Assembly (NCBI GenBank): GCA_958403205.1
Contig: CATXWM010000004.1
Span: 1 to 64,000 of the forward strand
Reading direction: 5' to 3'
DNA length: 64,000 nucleotides
DNA from: an uncultured Collinsella sp.
GTDB lineage: Bacteria; Actinomycetota; Coriobacteriia; Coriobacteriales; Coriobacteriaceae
Within the stretch, counting starts at the first letter, position 1, and the number at the start of each line of letters is the position of its first letter. Of the stretch, positions 14,591 through 24,502 are shown piece by piece. The translations under genes were made by a program, and so were the position numbers. A model generated the notes under the pieces. It was not told where the DNA came from, did no database searches, and was given only the letters and a program-made list of their open reading frames with translations.

Positions 14591-16615
14591 ATGCGTCAAT
14601 TTAAGACCGAGAGCAAAAAACTGCTCGACCTCATGATCAACTCCATCTACACCAATAAGGAAATCTTCCTGCGCGAGCTTATCTCTAACGCGAGTGACGC
14701 CGTCGACAAGCTCAACTTTAAGAGTCTGCAGGACCCAAGCGTCAAGATCGACCAGGGCGATCTGGCCATTCGCGTCTCCTTTGATAAAGACGCCCGCACC
14801 ATTACCATCTCGGATAACGGCATTGGCATGACCGCCGAGGAGCTGGAGCGCAATCTGGGCACCATCGCCCATTCCGGCTCCGAGGAGTTTAAGACCGAGA
14901 ACGCCGAGCAGCAGGGCTCCGATGTCGACATCATCGGTCAGTTTGGCGTGGGCTTCTACTCGGCTTTTATGGTCGCCAGCCATGTGAAGGTCGTCAGCCG
15001 CGCCTATGGCGAGGATGTCGCCCATGTGTGGGAATCCGACGGTCTTGAGGGCTACACCATCGAGGACGGCGAGCGCGCCGAGCACGGTACCGATGTCATC
15101 CTGACGCTGCGCGAGAACGAGAAGCTCGATGCCGACGGCGAGGCCGAGACCTACGATCGCTTCCTGACCGAGTGGGGTCTCAAGAGCCTGATTCAGCAGT
15201 ACAGCAACTATGTGCGTTACCCGATTCAGATGATGGTGTCCAAGAGCCGCCAGAAACCCAAGCCCGAGGACGCCGGCGACGATTACAAGCCCGAGTACGA
15301 GGACTACCAGGAGCTCGAGACCGTCAACTCCATGACGCCGATTTGGAAGAAGCACAGCTCCGATGTCGAGCAGAAGGACTATGACGAGTTCTACAAGTCC
15401 ACGTTCCACGACTTTGACGATCCTGCGCGCACCATCAGCTTCCACGCCGAGGGCACGCTCGAGTATGACGCCCTGCTGTTTGTGCCGGGACGCGCGCCGT
15501 TCGATCTGTACAGCAAGGACTACGAGAAGGGCCTGTCGCTTTACAGCTCCAACGTCCTGATCATGGAGAAGTGCGACGACCTGCTGCCCGACTACTACAA
15601 CTTTGTCCGCGGCGTCGTGGATTCCGCCGACGTGTCGCTCAACATTTCGCGCGAGACGCTGCAGCAGAACCGTCAGCTCAAGGCCATCGCCAAGCGTGTG
15701 GAAAAGAAGATTACCGCCGACCTTGAGGATATGCGCGACAACGACCGCGAGGCCTACGAGAAGTTCTTTGAGAACTTTGGCCGCGGTCTTAAGTACGGCA
15801 TCTACTCGAGCTATGGCATGAAGGCCGATGAGCTCGCCGACCTGTTGCTGTTCTGGTCTGCCAAGGAACAGAAGATGATTACCCTGGCCGAGTATGCCAA
15901 GGGCATGCCCGAGGATCAGAAGGCCATCTGCTACGCCGCCGGCGACTCGCGTGAGCGCTTGGCCAAGATGCCCGTGGTAAAGGGCGTGCTCGACCGCGGC
16001 TATGACGTGCTGCTTCTGACGCAGGACGTGGATGAGTTCACCTTCCAGGCCATGCGTGAGTACGTTGCCGCCGATATGCCTAAGATCTACGAGGACGACG
16101 CAGCTCGCGAGGCTGCCGAAAAGGCTGTGGCCGACGGTGCCGAGCCCGAGGTCGAGGATCGTCATCTAGAGCTCAAGAACGTTGCGACTGGCGATCTTGA
16201 TCTGGCGACCGAGGACGAGAAGAAGGAGGCCGAGGACGCCACCAAGGAAAACGAGGACCTCTTTAGCGCTATGAAGGAGGCGCTCGGTGACAAGGTCGAG
16301 AAAGTTGCCGTCTCCGCGCGCCTGACCGATGCCCCCGCTTGCATCACCACCGAGGGCCCGCTTTCGCTCGAGATGGAGAAGGTACTCCAGAAGGGTCCCG
16401 AGGGCGCGCCCGACGGTATGCCCAAGAGCCAGCGCGTGCTCGAGCTCAACGCCAAGCACCCGGTCTTTGCCAAGCTCGTCGCTGCCCAGAAGGCAGGCGA
16501 CGCCGACAAGATCAAGCAGTACTCCGGTCTGCTCTATGACCAGGCCCTGCTGGTCGAGGGCATTTTGCCCGAGGATCCCGTTGCCTTCGCAGCAGCTGTT
16601 TGCAACTTGATGTAG
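14591..16615 (+). CDS. htpG: Hsp90-family chaperone HtpG
   Basis: 674 residues, somewhat longer than the usual 620-640. The N-terminal GHKL ATPase is clear: ELISNASDAVDKL, DNGIGMTAEEL, GTIAHSGSEEF and GQFGVGFYSAFMV. The middle domain (NVLIMEKCDDLLPDYYNFV, SLNISRETLQQN) and the C-terminal dimerisation domain are complete. The extra length is a charged linker around residues 520-560. It is a cytoplasmic ATP-dependent chaperone that acts on near-native proteins. The ATG follows AAAGGA. Confidence 0.97.
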   Translation: MRQFKTESKKLLDLMINSIYTNKEIFLRELISNASDAVDKLNFKSLQDPSVKIDQGDLAIRVSFDKDARTITISDNGIGMTAEELERNLGTIAHSGSEEFKTENAEQQGSDVDIIGQFGVGFYSAFMVASHVKVVSRAYGEDVAHVWESDGLEGYTIEDGERAEHGTDVILTLRENEKLDADGEAETYDRFLTEWGLKSLIQQYSNYVRYPIQMMVSKSRQKPKPEDAGDDYKPEYEDYQELETVNSMTPIWKKHSSDVEQKDYDEFYKSTFHDFDDPARTISFHAEGTLEYDALLFVPGRAPFDLYSKDYEKGLSLYSSNVLIMEKCDDLLPDYYNFVRGVVDSADVSLNISRETLQQNRQLKAIAKRVEKKITADLEDMRDNDREAYEKFFENFGRGLKYGIYSSYGMKADELADLLLFWSAKEQKMITLAEYAKGMPEDQKAICYAAGDSRERLAKMPVVKGVLDRGYDVLLLTQDVDEFTFQAMREYVAADMPKIYEDDAAREAAEKAVADGAEPEVEDRHLELKNVATGDLDLATEDEKKEAEDATKENEDLFSAMKEALGDKVEKVAVSARLTDAPACITTEGPLSLEMEKVLQKGPEGAPDGMPKSQRVLELNAKHPVFAKLVAAQKAGDADKIKQYSGLLYDQALLVEGILPEDPVAFAAAVCNLM

Positions 16616-16645
16616 TTCGGGGATACGGCACCGTAACTAGATTAG

Positions 16646-16715
16646 AACGAGAGTGGATAATCTCCCACTTTTGGCTCGAATGCGGGCTTGAAGTGGGAGA
16701 TTTTCCACTCTCGTT
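16646..16715. repeat. Long inverted repeat after htpG
   Basis: Arms 16646-16670 and 16691-16715 match over 25 bp with one mismatch, with a 20-nt loop. A T-rich stretch (TTTCCTTTT) follows, so it can serve as the htpG terminator. The tract just downstream (16728-16752) shares CCTCCGTCCCCAAGGGATC with the inverted repeat at 24837-24900. Confidence 0.8.
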
Positions 16716-16890
16716 TCCTTTTGAATGACCCCTCCGTCCCCAAGGGATCATTTATTTGTGCGGGTTGTGGTTTTGTGACCTGCTGAAATTAAAGATACTG
16801 TACAACTGTACGCTAACTCATCTTCGTAGTATATTGCTACCCGCAAAACTCAACACCATTGTGCTTTGAGACGTTAAAGCGCCTACTACA

Positions 16891-19707
16891 ATGGTTGTCG
16901 ATAGTACGATTCGATTCAACGACAGGATGGATGGTCCAAGCGTGAGTCTCGGCAGCAAACTATCCAACGCAAAGGTGTCCTTTGCGATCTTTAAGCGTGA
17001 CATCAAGCGATTGCTCGTGAATCCCGTCGCCTTGGTGGTTACCCTGGGCGTGTGCGTTATTCCCTCGCTGTATGCCTGGTACAACATCGTGGCAAACTGG
17101 GATCCGTACGGAAACACTCAGGGTATCAAGATTGCCATCGCCAACAACGACCAAGGAACCCAAAACGACCTGGTGGGCGAGCTCAATGCGGGCGACCAGG
17201 TTGTCGATCAGCTCAAGGAAAACGATCAGCTGGGCTGGACCTTCGTCGACTCGGCGGCCGATGCCAAGGAGGGCGTCGAGAGCGGCGAGTACTATGCCGC
17301 TATCGTGATTCCCAAGAACTTCTCGGATAACCTGGTTTCGATGCTCGACGGCAACTACCATCAGCCCAAGCTCACGTACTACGTCAATGAGAAGAAGAGC
17401 GCCATTGCGCCCAAGGTTACCGATACCGGTGCAAACACCATCGAGGAGCAGATCAACTCGGAATTTGTCTCTACGGTAGGCAAGACTGTTGCCGGTATCG
17501 CCAAGGATGCCGGTGTCGATTTAAAGGACAAGGCAACCCAGACTCAGGACTCGCTGGCAAGTTCGGTGTCCGAGGCGTCCGACACCTTGGGCGAGGTGCG
17601 CGATTCGATTGGCGATATGAATGCCGCCATCGATAAGACGAGTGGCGCTATCGCCTCGGCTGATGCGGCACTTGCCGGCTTGCAAGGCCAGGCACCGTCG
17701 CTGACGCAGGCGATCTCCCAGGGCAACGACCTGCTGAGCGAAGCTCGCACCACGGCGGGCAACTCTATCGCCTCGCTCTCCAAGGCGCTCTCGGAAGGCA
17801 GCCTTGCGCTCACCAAGACGTCGGCCTCTGCGAACGCTGCCATCGGCAAGCTGACGGGCGCGGTCACATCTACGACCACCCGTATCGACAACTCGCTCGA
17901 GTCTCTTCAAGCGACGATCGACCACAATAAGGCCGTTATCGGGCACTTGGAGATTCTCGCCAATGACACGTCGACAGGTTCCGAGGAAATTGACGCGCGC
18001 ATTGTATCGACCATCGATTTGCTTCGAGAGCAGAATGAAAAGCTTCAGAGCATCAAGGACGGTCTGTCCGCGCAGTCGAGCGCCATGGCGAATGACGCAG
18101 CGGCTGTTTCGGGTGCCAGTGACGCTATCAATAACGCAATTCATACCGGTGCGACCAACCTTGGCCAAGCCCAGACGGACTTGGGCCAAAACGCGCTGCC
18201 GAAGGCCTCGAGCGCGCTCGACTCTTTTGCTGCCGTTTCGGGCGACCTGACCGGTATCGTCTCGGGTATGACACCTACACTTGCAAATGCGCGCGGCACG
18301 TTGGCGCAGCTTAGCGCTACGCTCGGCCAGGCCAAGACCACGCTGTCCCAGACCGATTCCTCGCTTGCCAAGGTCCAGGACAAGCTTGCAACCGCCGCCA
18401 ATGACATCGCGGCGCTGCAGACCTCCGAGTCCATGGGCGAGCTGGCCGATCTGATGGGCGTCGATGTCAATGACGTGGCAGATTTCATGGCGTCTCCGGT
18501 TGAGTTGACGTCCAAGTCAATCTATCCGGTCAAGAGCTTTGGCTCGGGCATCGCTCCCTTCTACACCAATCTGGCGCTTTGGGTGGGCGGCTATGTGCTC
18601 ATCGCCATTTACAAGCTCGAGGTCGACCGTGAAGGTGTTGGCAGCTTTACGGCGCGCCAAGGCTACTTTGGCCGCTGGTTGCTCATGGTGATCCTGGGCG
18701 CGTTGCAGGCCATCATCGTTACGGTAGGCGATCTGGTGATTGGCGTGCAGTGCGTCAGCCCGCTGCTGTTCGTGCTGGGCGGCATCGCCATTTCGTTCAC
18801 CTACGTCAATATCATCTATGCGCTGTCCACCACGTTTAAGCATATCGGCAAGGCTATCGGCGTCATTCTCGTCATCGTGCAGATCCCGGGTTCGTCGGGC
18901 ATGTACCCCATCGAGATGATGCCCGGCTTCTTCCAGTGGCTGCACCCGCTGCTGCCCTTTACCTACGGCATCAATCTGCTGCGCGAGACGGTCGGCGGCA
19001 TGTATTCGTTCAACTACCTGTTTAACCTGTGCATTCTGGGCGTGTTCTTGATCGTGGCGCTCTTTATCGGCCTGCAGCTGCGTCCGCTGCTGCTCAACCT
19101 TAACCTGCTCTTTGATAAACAGCTCTCCACGACCGGTATGATGATTTGCGAGTCCAACGACCTGCCGCGCCAGCGCTACTCGCTGCGCACGGCCATGCGC
19201 GTCATGCTCGATTCCGATTCGTACCGTCGCGAACTGCTCGATCATGCGGTCGCCTTTGAACATCGCTACCCGTACTACATCAAGGGCGGTTTTGCCGCCG
19301 TGGTGGGCGTTCAGGTCCTGCTCTTTGTCCTGTCGACGGTTCTCGATATCGACAATAACGGCAAGATCATCCTGCTTGTCATTTGGATCATCTCGGTTAT
19401 TGCCATCTGCGGCTGGCTTATCAATATCGAATATATCCGAGCGAGCCTCAATACCCAGATGCGCATCTCGGCGCTTTCGGATGAGGACCTGCGTCGCGAG
19501 ATGCGCGAACACACGGCCGCCATTCCTGCCGCCCGCCACATGTTTGGCCTCAACGCCAGCGAGCGTGGTGCCAAGGGCGGCGATCAGTCCACGGGCCGCT
19601 TGCCGCATATCGGCTCGCACCATAAATCTCAGGGCAGCGACAGCACAGCCACAAATGATGGAGATACCACCGCGCTTGGCAAGCACTCCAAAGGAGGTGA
19701 GGCATAA
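16891..19707 (+). CDS. YhgE/Pip-family membrane protein, first of two
   Basis: A 938-residue ABC-2-permease-like protein. An N-terminal helix at residues about 45-67 leads into SLYAWYNIVANWDPYGN, the family hallmark. A long extracytoplasmic region (about 150-530) is rich in Ala, Ser and Thr with coiled-coil character. Five or six membrane helices at about 560-740 follow, and a further pair of helices at about 801-850 is absent from the second copy. Members are known as phage infection protein and as membrane partners near type VII secretion; the biochemical role is unsettled. The start is uncertain: ATG 16891 has no clear ribosome site, while ATG 16927 and GTG 16942 are alternatives. It is coupled to the paralogue downstream. 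Confidence 0.9.
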   Translation: MVVDSTIRFNDRMDGPSVSLGSKLSNAKVSFAIFKRDIKRLLVNPVALVVTLGVCVIPSLYAWYNIVANWDPYGNTQGIKIAIANNDQGTQNDLVGELNAGDQVVDQLKENDQLGWTFVDSAADAKEGVESGEYYAAIVIPKNFSDNLVSMLDGNYHQPKLTYYVNEKKSAIAPKVTDTGANTIEEQINSEFVSTVGKTVAGIAKDAGVDLKDKATQTQDSLASSVSEASDTLGEVRDSIGDMNAAIDKTSGAIASADAALAGLQGQAPSLTQAISQGNDLLSEARTTAGNSIASLSKALSEGSLALTKTSASANAAIGKLTGAVTSTTTRIDNSLESLQATIDHNKAVIGHLEILANDTSTGSEEIDARIVSTIDLLREQNEKLQSIKDGLSAQSSAMANDAAAVSGASDAINNAIHTGATNLGQAQTDLGQNALPKASSALDSFAAVSGDLTGIVSGMTPTLANARGTLAQLSATLGQAKTTLSQTDSSLAKVQDKLATAANDIAALQTSESMGELADLMGVDVNDVADFMASPVELTSKSIYPVKSFGSGIAPFYTNLALWVGGYVLIAIYKLEVDREGVGSFTARQGYFGRWLLMVILGALQAIIVTVGDLVIGVQCVSPLLFVLGGIAISFTYVNIIYALSTTFKHIGKAIGVILVIVQIPGSSGMYPIEMMPGFFQWLHPLLPFTYGINLLRETVGGMYSFNYLFNLCILGVFLIVALFIGLQLRPLLLNLNLLFDKQLSTTGMMICESNDLPRQRYSLRTAMRVMLDSDSYRRELLDHAVAFEHRYPYYIKGGFAAVVGVQVLLFVLSTVLDIDNNGKIILLVIWIISVIAICGWLINIEYIRASLNTQMRISALSDEDLRREMREHTAAIPAARHMFGLNASERGAKGGDQSTGRLPHIGSHHKSQGSDSTATNDGDTTALGKHSKGGEA

Positions 19708-21897
19708 ATGAAGAACATCCTGCATCTGTTTAAGCGCGATGTCCAAAACGTGTCTCGCTCCGTGATCGGCTTGGTTGTCGTGATGGGCCTCATTATCGTA
19801 CCGTGTCTGTACGCGTGGTTTAACATCGCCGGCAGCTGGGATCCGTACGGCAACACCGGCAATCTTAAGATCGCCGTGGTCAACACCGATGAGGGTTACG
19901 AGAGCGATTTGATCCCCGTCGAGGTTAACGTGGGCGAAAACGTGACCGCCACCCTACGCGGCAACGAGAGCTTCGATTGGGTTGTGCTCAACAATCGCGA
20001 AAAGGCTATCGAGGGCGTTAAGTCGGGCGCGTACTATGCTGCCGTCGTTATCCCCAAAACGTTTAGCGCTGACATGATGACGCTTTTCTCGACCGACGTG
20101 AAGCATGCCGATATCGAGTTCTACGAGAATCAGAAGGCCAACGCCATTGCGCAGATCGTGACCGAGAAGGGTTCGAGCGCCGTCCAGAGCCAGGTTAACA
20201 AAACTTTTACCGAGACCATTACGACGATCGGTCTTAAGACGGTGTCCAGCCTGCTCGATTACATGAGCACCGACCAGGTGGGTAACTTTATCGCCAACCT
20301 GTCCTCGACGCTCGGCGATTCGATTGAGGACCTGCGAGACGTTCGGGCAAATGCTTCGTCGCTGGCGGGCATTTTGAGCTCCACGTCCGATTCGCTGACG
20401 TCGGCGAGCGGCATGCTCAAGCAGACGGGCACGGTCGATGAGTCAACGAAGCAGCTGATGGAGCATGTCAAGAGCGGTATTAGCGATTCCAAGGAAGCGC
20501 TGAAGGACGCCAACGACGCCATCAATGCCGCGATTGACGGAAGCGCGGGCTCGTTTGACAACGTGTCCGCCGAGCTTGCGAAGGCATTTGATGCCGCGAA
20601 TCAACATGTCGACCTTACAGTGTCCCAGCTCAACGATGCCGCGGCGGCGCTCAACACGCGTGCCGACGATATCGACGCCACGGCCGACCAGCTCCGCAGC
20701 TTTGCCGATCAGGTGACTGACGAAAAACTCCAGGACAGCCTCAAGTCTGTGGCAACATCGCTGAGCAGGATTGCTGTGGAGTATCGCAACAACGCCAAGG
20801 ACTTGACGGCCACCGCGAAGTCTCTCTCTGACAGCATGGCAGAGGTTAATAAGTCGCGTGCCGAGGTCGATCAGGCAATCGCGGATGCCAAGGCTGGTAT
20901 CTCGGGCGCCAAGACTGACTACGACTCTACGTTTTCGGCCAAGGCAAAGGAGCTCAAGAAGACCATCTCGGGCGTTTTGGATTCGCTGAACGGTATTTCG
21001 AACGATCTGGATAGTGCTGTTGCTGGCCTGACCGACGCATCCGGTTCGCTGGCAAAGGGCCTCTCCAAGGCTGCAAAGCTGGTCAACAAGGCTTCTGATC
21101 AGCTGGGCGAGGCGTCGGACAAGATCAGTGCGTTTAAGGACGAGCTCGACGGCGCCTTGATGTCGGATGACCTCGCTACGATCAAGACGATGATCGGCAA
21201 TGATCCCGAGGGTCTGGCCGTGTCGCTTTCCGGCCCCGTCGCGCTCGATCGCAAGCCGGTCTATCCGATCCGCAACTACGGTTCGGCCATGGCACCGTTC
21301 TACACGATTCTGTCGCTCTGGGTGGGCTCGATTGTGCTGGCGGCCATGATGAAGGTCTCGGTTGACGATGAGCTTATCAACGAGCTCATCCCCGTGCGCC
21401 TGCACGAGATCTACCTGGGCCGCTACCTGTTCTTTGGCGGTCTGGCCCTGCTGCAGGCAACGCTCGTGTGTGCGGGCGACATCCTGTTCTTTGGCATCCA
21501 GTGCGACGACCCGCTGCAGTTTGTGCTGGCGGGCTGGGTCGCGAGTCTCGTGTTCTCCAATATCGTCTACACGCTTACGGTTTCGTTTGGCGATATCGGC
21601 AAGGCGCTCGCCGTCGTGCTGCTGGTCATGCAGGTCGGCGGTTCGGGCGGCACGTTCCCCATCGAGATGACCGGTCCCGTGTTCCAGGCGATCTATCCGT
21701 TCCTGCCGTTTACTCACGGCATCAACGCCATGCACGCCGCCATGGCCGGTGCCTATCATATGGAGTACTGGGTTGAGCTGGGTATTCTGGCGAGCTATCT
21801 GATTCCGTCGCTGGCACTGGGCGTCGTCTTCCGCCGCCCGGTCATCAAAGCCAACGACTGGATCATCGAAAAGCTGGAATCAACCAAATTGATTTAA
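19708..21897 (+). CDS. YhgE/Pip-family membrane protein, second of two
   Basis: 729 residues, paralogous to the preceding gene: LYAWFNIAGSWDPYGNTGNL here against LYAWYNIVANWDPYGNTQGI there. It has one N-terminal helix, a long Ala/Ser-rich coiled extracytoplasmic region, and a C-terminal block of about five helices. The ATG at 19708 is preceded by AAAGGAGGTGA inside the end of the upstream gene (19690-19700); the start is one base after the first gene's stop. The pair is therefore a two-gene operon, which suggests a heteromeric complex (inference). Confidence 0.92.
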   Translation: MKNILHLFKRDVQNVSRSVIGLVVVMGLIIVPCLYAWFNIAGSWDPYGNTGNLKIAVVNTDEGYESDLIPVEVNVGENVTATLRGNESFDWVVLNNREKAIEGVKSGAYYAAVVIPKTFSADMMTLFSTDVKHADIEFYENQKANAIAQIVTEKGSSAVQSQVNKTFTETITTIGLKTVSSLLDYMSTDQVGNFIANLSSTLGDSIEDLRDVRANASSLAGILSSTSDSLTSASGMLKQTGTVDESTKQLMEHVKSGISDSKEALKDANDAINAAIDGSAGSFDNVSAELAKAFDAANQHVDLTVSQLNDAAAALNTRADDIDATADQLRSFADQVTDEKLQDSLKSVATSLSRIAVEYRNNAKDLTATAKSLSDSMAEVNKSRAEVDQAIADAKAGISGAKTDYDSTFSAKAKELKKTISGVLDSLNGISNDLDSAVAGLTDASGSLAKGLSKAAKLVNKASDQLGEASDKISAFKDELDGALMSDDLATIKTMIGNDPEGLAVSLSGPVALDRKPVYPIRNYGSAMAPFYTILSLWVGSIVLAAMMKVSVDDELINELIPVRLHEIYLGRYLFFGGLALLQATLVCAGDILFFGIQCDDPLQFVLAGWVASLVFSNIVYTLTVSFGDIGKALAVVLLVMQVGGSGGTFPIEMTGPVFQAIYPFLPFTHGINAMHAAMAGAYHMEYWVELGILASYLIPSLALGVVFRRPVIKANDWIIEKLESTKLI

Positions 21898-21992
21898 TAC
21901 AGCAACGTAAACGCCGTCGGAACATCGAGGTTATCCAAGTCGGTACTTTAGTGGGCTGGATTGCGATGCAACGCTGGTTGTTGCTACAGTAG

Positions 21993-22027
21993 CGGGGCGT
22001 ACCGGGGGTCCGGTGCGCCCCGTTTTT
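21993..22027 (+). terminator. Terminator after the YhgE/Pip pair
   Basis: CGGGGCG plus an inner CCGG pair with CCGG and CGCCCCG, followed by TTTTT. A TACAGT box at 21985-21990 directly upstream leaves open that it is instead a leader hairpin of the EamA gene. Confidence 0.7.
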
Positions 22028-22098
22028 ATTTGACCATGAGGCGGCACGCAGCCATACGCGTGCGGACACCACGCCCAGATTGAGTGTGAGGATGTTCC

Positions 22099-23082
22099 AT
22101 GGCCCAATACGCTGCCAACGAAATCGAGAATATGCCCGATAGCCCTGTAGCCCGCGAAGACCTAGGTGCCGGCGGTGCCTCCCGCGGTGCCGGTGCGCGC
22201 TCGCCGCTGTTCTGGAAGGTCTTGCTGCTTTCGGTGGCGGTCATCTGGGGCTATTCCTTCACCACCATGAAGGATGCGCTCGATACCATTCCGGTGTTCG
22301 AGCTGCTCTACATTCGTTTTCTTCCGGCGTCGTTGGTCATGCTTGCCATCTTCCACGAGCGCATTGTTGCCCATTTCAACGCTCGAAACCTGATTGTTGG
22401 ACTTGGCATGGGCGCGCTCATGTGGGGTGCCTACGGTTTGCAGACGATCGGCCTGGCACAGACCACGGCAGGCAAGAGTGCATTTTTGACGGGCACGTAC
22501 TGCATCTTGGTTCCGTTTGCGAGCTACGTTCTAAGCGGCGAAAAGCTTACCCGTTACAACTTGGGCGCCGCGTTGCTGTGCCTGGCGGGCATTGGTCTGG
22601 TGGCGCTCGATAGCGTCGAGTTCAATGTCGGCGATGTCATCACACTGGGCGGTGCGGTCTTCTTTGCCATCCAGATGGCGGTGACCGCCAAGTATGGCCG
22701 CAAGATGGACATCAACGTCATCACGTTTTGGATGTTTGTGGGCAACGGCGTGCTGAGCCTGATCTCGTCGCTGCTATTCGAGACCCAAGCGCCGCTGTCC
22801 GTTTGGACGCCGAGCTTTATCAGTGTGATGGCGTTTCTCTCGGTGGGCTGCACATGTGTGGCTCTGCTCATCCAAAACGTCGGCCTGGCGCATGTCCCGG
22901 CCTCGACGGGCTCGCTGCTCCTTTCGATGGAGTCGCCTTCGGGTGTGCTGTTCTCGGTGCTGCTGATGGGGGAGGCGCTCACCTCGCGCCTGCTCGCCGG
23001 CTTCGCGCTCATCTTTCTTTCGATTATCTTGAGCGAGACGCATTTCGATTTTTTGCGTCGAAAGCCGCGTCCGCAATTGTAA
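22099..23082 (+). CDS. EamA/DMT-family transporter
   Basis: A 327-residue inner-membrane protein with about ten helices in two EamA repeats, beginning after a 38-residue polar N-terminus (LLLSVAVIWGYSFTTMKDAL). A typical second-repeat segment is VPASTGSLLLSMESPSGVLF. Members export amino acids, metabolites or drugs; the substrate cannot be read from sequence. The ATG lies 8 nt after GAGG. It is monocistronic, with a strong terminator. Confidence 0.9.
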   Translation: MAQYAANEIENMPDSPVAREDLGAGGASRGAGARSPLFWKVLLLSVAVIWGYSFTTMKDALDTIPVFELLYIRFLPASLVMLAIFHERIVAHFNARNLIVGLGMGALMWGAYGLQTIGLAQTTAGKSAFLTGTYCILVPFASYVLSGEKLTRYNLGAALLCLAGIGLVALDSVEFNVGDVITLGGAVFFAIQMAVTAKYGRKMDINVITFWMFVGNGVLSLISSLLFETQAPLSVWTPSFISVMAFLSVGCTCVALLIQNVGLAHVPASTGSLLLSMESPSGVLFSVLLMGEALTSRLLAGFALIFLSIILSETHFDFLRRKPRPQL

Positions 23083-23094
23083 ACAATTTGTTGC

Positions 23095-23119
23095 GCCGCC
23101 TCCCGGGGCGGCATTTTTT
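23095..23119 (+). terminator. Terminator of the EamA gene
   Basis: GCCGCC pairs with GGCGGC around a short loop, followed by ATTTTTTA. Confidence 0.85.
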
Positions 23120-23145
23120 ATGCGTCGCCCTTAAAGTAGTACCTT

Positions 23146-23167
23146 GCACTTTACGCTATCAAAGTGC
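23146..23167. promoter_or_regulatory. Operator-like inverted repeat before the M20 gene
   Basis: GCACTTT (23146-23152) and AAAGTGC (23161-23167) form a perfect 7-bp inverted repeat with an 8-bp spacer, 30 bp before the start codon. The binding protein is unknown. Confidence 0.45.
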
Positions 23168-23197
23168 TTGCTGCAAAAACGTTACTGGAGGGCATCT

Positions 23198-24493
23198 ATG
23201 GCACCAGCACTGTCCGATCTTCAACCGCAATCAGCGCCCAAGGCCACCGCGGCGGCGCAAGCCGCCATTGGCGACAGTCTGGTCAAAGAGGCTCAAACTT
23301 TTGCCGATGAGCTTGCCGCATGGCGTCACGATCTGCATCGGACGCCCGAACTTGGTAACGACCTCCCGCAGACCTCTGCGTATATCCAAGCGCGCCTGGC
23401 CGAGATGGACATCCCGTTTGCCACGCTCGTCGATGGTTCCTGTGTTGTGGGCCTTGTCGGTGCCGGTGCCACCGCGGCCCAAGGCAATGGCGTCTGCACG
23501 GACGAACAGGCCGGAACGGTCATTATGCTGCGTGGCGACATGGATGCCCTGCCCGTTGCCGAAGAGTCGGGCGAGCCTTTCGCCTCTACGAACGGCTGCA
23601 TGCATGCTTGCGGTCACGATATGCACGCGACGGCGCTGCTTGGTGCGGCGCGCTTGCTCAAGGCCCGCGAGGCCGAGCTTGTCGACGCCAACGCTACCGT
23701 CAAACTGCTGTTCCAGCCGGGCGAGGAGACCTTTGAGGGGGCACGCGCTGCCATCGCCGACGGCTTGCTCGAGAACCCGCGTCCTCAGGCGGCTTTTGCC
23801 ATGCATGTTAACAGCCAATCGCCGCTCGGCCTGGTGCTCTATGGGAGCCCGGCGCTTTCGGGCGTGTACGGTTTTCGTATCACGCTTCAGGGCAAGGGCG
23901 GCCATGGCTCGAGCCCCGAGATTTGCATCGACCCCATCACGGCCGGCGTGCATGTGCATCTGGCGCTTCAGGAGCTTATCGCTCGCGAAGTGCCGGCGGC
24001 CAAGGAGGTCGCGCTTACCGTTGGCAAGTTCGCCGGCGGTCAGGCCGCAAATGTCATCCCCGACACTTGTGTGCTCGAGGGAACGCTGCGTGGCTTCGAT
24101 GTCGAGCTCATGGCTCATCTCAAGGAGCGTATCGTCGAGGTCGTCAACGGCGTGGCCGCAACGTATCGTACGCCGGCGACCATCGAGACGCTTTCGGATG
24201 TTCCGCCGCTTGTACTCGACAGCGATATGACTCAGGCGTCGCTTGGCTACGTGAGCGCAGTGCTGCCCAAGGCGGCTTTCTTGCCGCTGTTCCATGCCAT
24301 GGCGAGTGAAGACTTCGCGCTTATCTCGAGCGAGATTCCGAGTGCGTACTTTACCGTGGGCGCGGCCGTAACCGACACGGACGAACACTTTGCCCAGCAC
24401 CATCCCAAGGCACGTTTTAACGATGCCGAGCTTCCCCTCGGTGCCGCGGCCTATACCGCCGTCGCTTTGGGCTATATCGCCGACCACCGGTAG
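23198..24493 (+). CDS. M20-family metallo-amidohydrolase (M20D type)
   Basis: 431 residues of the amidohydrolase/N-acyl-amino-acid deacylase group. The metal-site motifs are RGDMDALPVAE, MHACGHDMH, FQPGEETFEGA and a late FHAMASEDFA. The dimerisation insert contains QGKGGHGSSPE. No signal peptide is seen. The enzyme would hydrolyse an amide bond of an N-acylated or conjugated amino acid or dipeptide; the substrate is not determined. The ATG at 23198 follows GGAGGG; an upstream in-frame start at 23144 has no such site. Confidence 0.9.
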   Translation: MAPALSDLQPQSAPKATAAAQAAIGDSLVKEAQTFADELAAWRHDLHRTPELGNDLPQTSAYIQARLAEMDIPFATLVDGSCVVGLVGAGATAAQGNGVCTDEQAGTVIMLRGDMDALPVAEESGEPFASTNGCMHACGHDMHATALLGAARLLKAREAELVDANATVKLLFQPGEETFEGARAAIADGLLENPRPQAAFAMHVNSQSPLGLVLYGSPALSGVYGFRITLQGKGGHGSSPEICIDPITAGVHVHLALQELIAREVPAAKEVALTVGKFAGGQAANVIPDTCVLEGTLRGFDVELMAHLKERIVEVVNGVAATYRTPATIETLSDVPPLVLDSDMTQASLGYVSAVLPKAAFLPLFHAMASEDFALISSEIPSAYFTVGAAVTDTDEHFAQHHPKARFNDAELPLGAAAYTAVALGYIADHR

Positions 24494-24502
24494 CACCCAA
24501 CC

